Origin: Selenomonadaceae bacterium
GTDB lineage: Bacteria; Bacillota; Negativicutes; Selenomonadales; Selenomonadaceae
Length of the DNA stretch: 34,269 nt
Assembly: GCA_017553205.1 (NCBI GenBank)
Contig: JAFZMV010000118.1
Coordinates: 1 to 34,269, forward strand
Direction: 5' to 3'
The notes below the pieces were generated by a model. The model was not told the DNA's origin. It did no database searches and worked only from the letters and a program-made list of their open reading frames with translations. This document shows positions 32,344 through 34,269 of this stretch, piece after piece. Position numbers and translations under genes: made by a program. Every line of letters begins with the position of its first letter. Position 1 is the first letter of the stretch.

Positions 32344-33999
32344 ATGAGAAGTGATATTGTAAAAAAAGGTGCGACTCGTTGTGCTCATCGTTCTTTGTTT
32401 AATGCAAACGGTTTTGGATCTGAAGAACTTTCAAGACCTTTAATCGGCGTTTGCAATTCTTTCAACGAAATTATCCCGGGGCATATGCATTTAAAATCTA
32501 TTACAGAGGCGGCAAAATTGGGAGTAGCGGCGGCGGGAGGAACTCCTGTTGAATTTCCTGCAATCGGAGTTTGTGACGGAATTGCAATGGGTCATACGGG
32601 AATGAAATATTCTTTGGCAAGTCGTGAACTTATTGCCGACTCAATCGAAGCGGTTACAATGGCTAGCGGATTTGACGGACTTATTTTAATTCCGAACTGT
32701 GATAAAGTTGTTCCTGGAATGTTGATGGCGGCGGCAAGATTAAATATTCCGTCCGTAATTGTTTCAGGCGGTCCGATGCTTGCAGGAAGATTTCATGGAC
32801 GTGATATAAGTGTCAGTCAGGCATTTGAAGCGGCAGGAAAATTTGCGGCGGGACAAATGACAGCTGAATAAATGACTGAATTAGAATCAAAAGCATGTCC
32901 GGGTTGCGGTTCTTGTGCGGGACTTTTCACAGCCAACACCATGAACTGTTTAAGCGAGGCACTTGGCATGGCTTTGCCGGGCAATGGAACAATTCCTGCA
33001 GCTTATAACGGAGCAAGATTGATTCTTGCTAAACGTGCAGGAAAAGTTCTTATGGACATGTTGAAAAATAATATTTTGCCGAGAGATATTTTGACTCTTA
33101 AGGCTTTTGAAAATGCAATTACCGTTGATATGGGAATCGGCGGAAGTTCAAATACTGTTCTGCATTTAACGGCTATCGCAAACGAATGCGGAATAAAAAT
33201 TCCCGCTGAACTTTTTGACGAAATTTCTGCAAGAACTCCATATATTACAAAACTTTCTCCTGCAGGAAAGCATCACATGCAAGACCTTGAAGAGGCTGGC
33301 GGAATTTCTGCGGTTATGCATGAACTTTCCAAGAAAAATTTATTGAATCTCGACGCTTTGACTGTTACGGGAAAACTTGCCGACAGAATTGCCGACGCTG
33401 AAATTTTGCGTGATGATGTTATTCGTACTGTTGATAATCCTTACAGACCGACAGGCGGAATTGCAATTTTGAAAGGAAATCTCTGTCCCGATTGTGCCGT
33501 TGTAAAAGCATCTGCAGTTGCTGAAGATATGCTCGTTTATAAAGGCAGTGCAAAATGTTTTGATTCTGAAGAAACTGCAATCAATGCAATTATGGCTGGA
33601 GAAATTCATGACGGTGATGTTGTTGTTATTCGTTATGAAGGACCTAAAGGCGGACCGGGCATGCAGGAAATGTTAAATCCCACCGCCGCTATTACAGGAG
33701 CAGGTTTAAAAGTCGGCTTGATAACTGACGGAAGATTTTCGGGAGCAAGTCAAGGAGCATGTATCGGTCACATTTCCCCTGAAGCTATGGAAGGCGGTCC
33801 TATTGCCTTAATTCATGACGGAGATATTATCTCAATCGACATTCCCAACAGAAAATTAGAGCTTGAAATTTCTGATGAAGAACTCAATAAACGTCGTGCA
33901 GAATGGACAAAACCCGAACCGAAAATTAAAACAGGTTATCTTGCCCGTTATGCAAAATTGACAACTTCCGCATCAACCGGTGCAGTCGTCAACGCATAA
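32344..33999 (+). pseudogene. ilvD: Dihydroxy-acid dehydratase gene split by an in-frame TAA
   Basis: IlvD dehydrates dihydroxy acids to 2-keto acids for Ile and Val synthesis with an Fe-S cluster. The frame 32344-33999 has the full family length (551 codons including one stop) and all motifs: [79 protein letters not shown] and [12 protein letters not shown]. One codon is TAA at 32869-32871, where relatives have Glu in the KMSEEEL-like stretch, i.e. a likely GAA-to-TAA change with no frameshift. ATG 32872 follows directly, so reinitiation could give a 175-residue and a 375-residue piece. Fe-S cysteines fall on both pieces (C119 in the first, CPGCGSC in the second). A recent nonsense mutation, a base error or a split enzyme are all possible. 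Confidence 0.93.
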
Positions 34000-34023
34000 T
34001 AAAATTTTTCAGACAAAAAATTA

Positions 34024-34069
34024 AGCCGGGATATTTAATTTTAAATTCTGAATATCTCGGCTGTTAATT
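34024..34069 (+). terminator. Intrinsic terminator of ilvD
   Basis: AGCCGGGATATT (34024-34035) pairs with AATATCTCGGCT (34051-34062), 12 pairs with one G-U, followed by a T-rich tract. Confidence 0.85.
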
Positions 34070-34109
34070 TTTCAAGAAATAATTTAACAGGTGATTATGT
34101 CAACAACTG

Positions 34110-34126
34110 CACGATTGAAAATCGTG
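34110..34126 (+). repeat. Perfect 7-bp palindrome, possible transposon left-end hairpin
   Basis: CACGATT-GAA-AATCGTG forms a perfect stem with a three-base loop. Small subterminal hairpins of this kind are the recognition sites at ends of IS200/IS605-like elements. It directly adjoins the next stem at 34126. Confidence 0.5.
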
Positions 34127-34269
34127 AACTTGTGTGAAAAATAGAACAAGTTCTGGTTGACTAGCCTAAGTCTTGAGTGACTACGTTACCTGCAAATATA
34201 TAGGCACCGGCGGACGTAAATCCTAATCTGCCGCTCTGCGGTTTGTGGTTAAACAGTTTTGAGCAGTAG
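34110..34269 (+). ncRNA. Highly structured RNA, candidate HEARO/omega-RNA of an IscB/IsrB-type element (cut by the window end)
   Basis: Successive stems can be drawn: GAACTTGT (34126-34133) with ACAAGTTC (34146-34153); GGTT (34155-34158) with AGCC (34163-34166); AGTC (34169-34172) with GACT (34179-34182); CGGCGGA (34208-34214) with TCTGCCG (34227-34233), competing with CCGC-TCT-GCGG (34231-34241); GTTT (34241-34244) with AAAC (34251-34254). The region is less AT-rich than its surroundings and has no open frame. A dense fold of this size after a transposon-like hairpin fits the RNA that precedes IscB/IsrB genes, which would start just beyond the window. The family assignment is from memory of its general shape, not from alignment. 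Other structured RNAs remain possible. Confidence 0.45.

Noticed and set aside
34093-34103. TATGTCAA near the window end, the same string as the IS605 right end at 388-394
   Set aside because: Eight bases can recur by chance in this AT-rich DNA and no right-end hairpin precedes it here, so I did not call a second element end from it.

Overview
The window is AT-rich chromosomal DNA (GC looks like roughly one third), with dense operons, short intergenic gaps and some TTG/GTG starts. The gene set is a late flagellar cluster with csrA-fliW, flaG and a DUF6470 gene, RpiR regulators, an orphan cellobiose-type PTS EIIB, sucCD, a PilT-type ATPase and an Ogg-type glycosylase. This points to a motile anaerobic Firmicute, most likely a diderm Negativicutes (Selenomonas-like) species. 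That placement is inferred from gene content and not tested. Both ends of the window lie in mobile-element material.

Layout. 1-395: end of an IS5-type transposase gene, then the 3' end of an IS200/IS605 (tnpB) element with a folded RNA region. 461-5905 (+): pfkA, an EIIB-like/ROK-like fusion protein, a lone PTS EIIB, a PAS-GGDEF-GAF-like diguanylate cyclase and an RpiR regulator. Candidate operators lie in front of the lone EIIB. 5936-9966 (+): a stand-alone trpC; a small zinc-ribbon membrane protein behind a consensus promoter with a G8 spacer; a 103-residue protein with a double-glycine leader; a small helical protein coupled to an ABC-2 permease; and a PilT-like ATPase. 9976-14210 (-): a second RpiR paralogue, an anchored rhodanese, and a 970-residue fusion of an APC-type amino-acid permease with a histidine kinase and a receiver. 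14339-16453 (-): sucC-sucD. 16533-16852: terminator, IS-like end and integrase debris. 16853-21007 (-): aroB-ogg-obgE-era. 21257-30841 (-): flgM-flgN-flgN2-flgK-flgL-DUF6470-fliW-csrA-flaG-fliD-fliS-fliT behind a sigma-28-like promoter. 31021-33999 (+): an aldose-1-epimerase-like gene, ridA and an ilvD split by an in-frame TAA. 34100-34269: a strongly folded RNA-like region that continues beyond the window.

How the parts may work together. The flagellar block is one coherent regulon: FlgM holds sigma-28, FliW and CsrA control translation, FlgN/FliS/FliT are chaperones, and FlgK/FlgL/FliD form the hook-filament junction and cap. Flagellin itself is absent. The 1568-5905 block looks like a sensory module in which PTS-style phosphorylation or sugar status feeds an RpiR regulator and c-di-GMP synthesis. 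The permease-kinase-receiver at 11298-14210 looks like a substrate sensor built on a transporter fold. These two, and the double-glycine peptide region, are the best candidates for undescribed biology. All functional statements rest on reading the sequence and on family knowledge; no database search was run.
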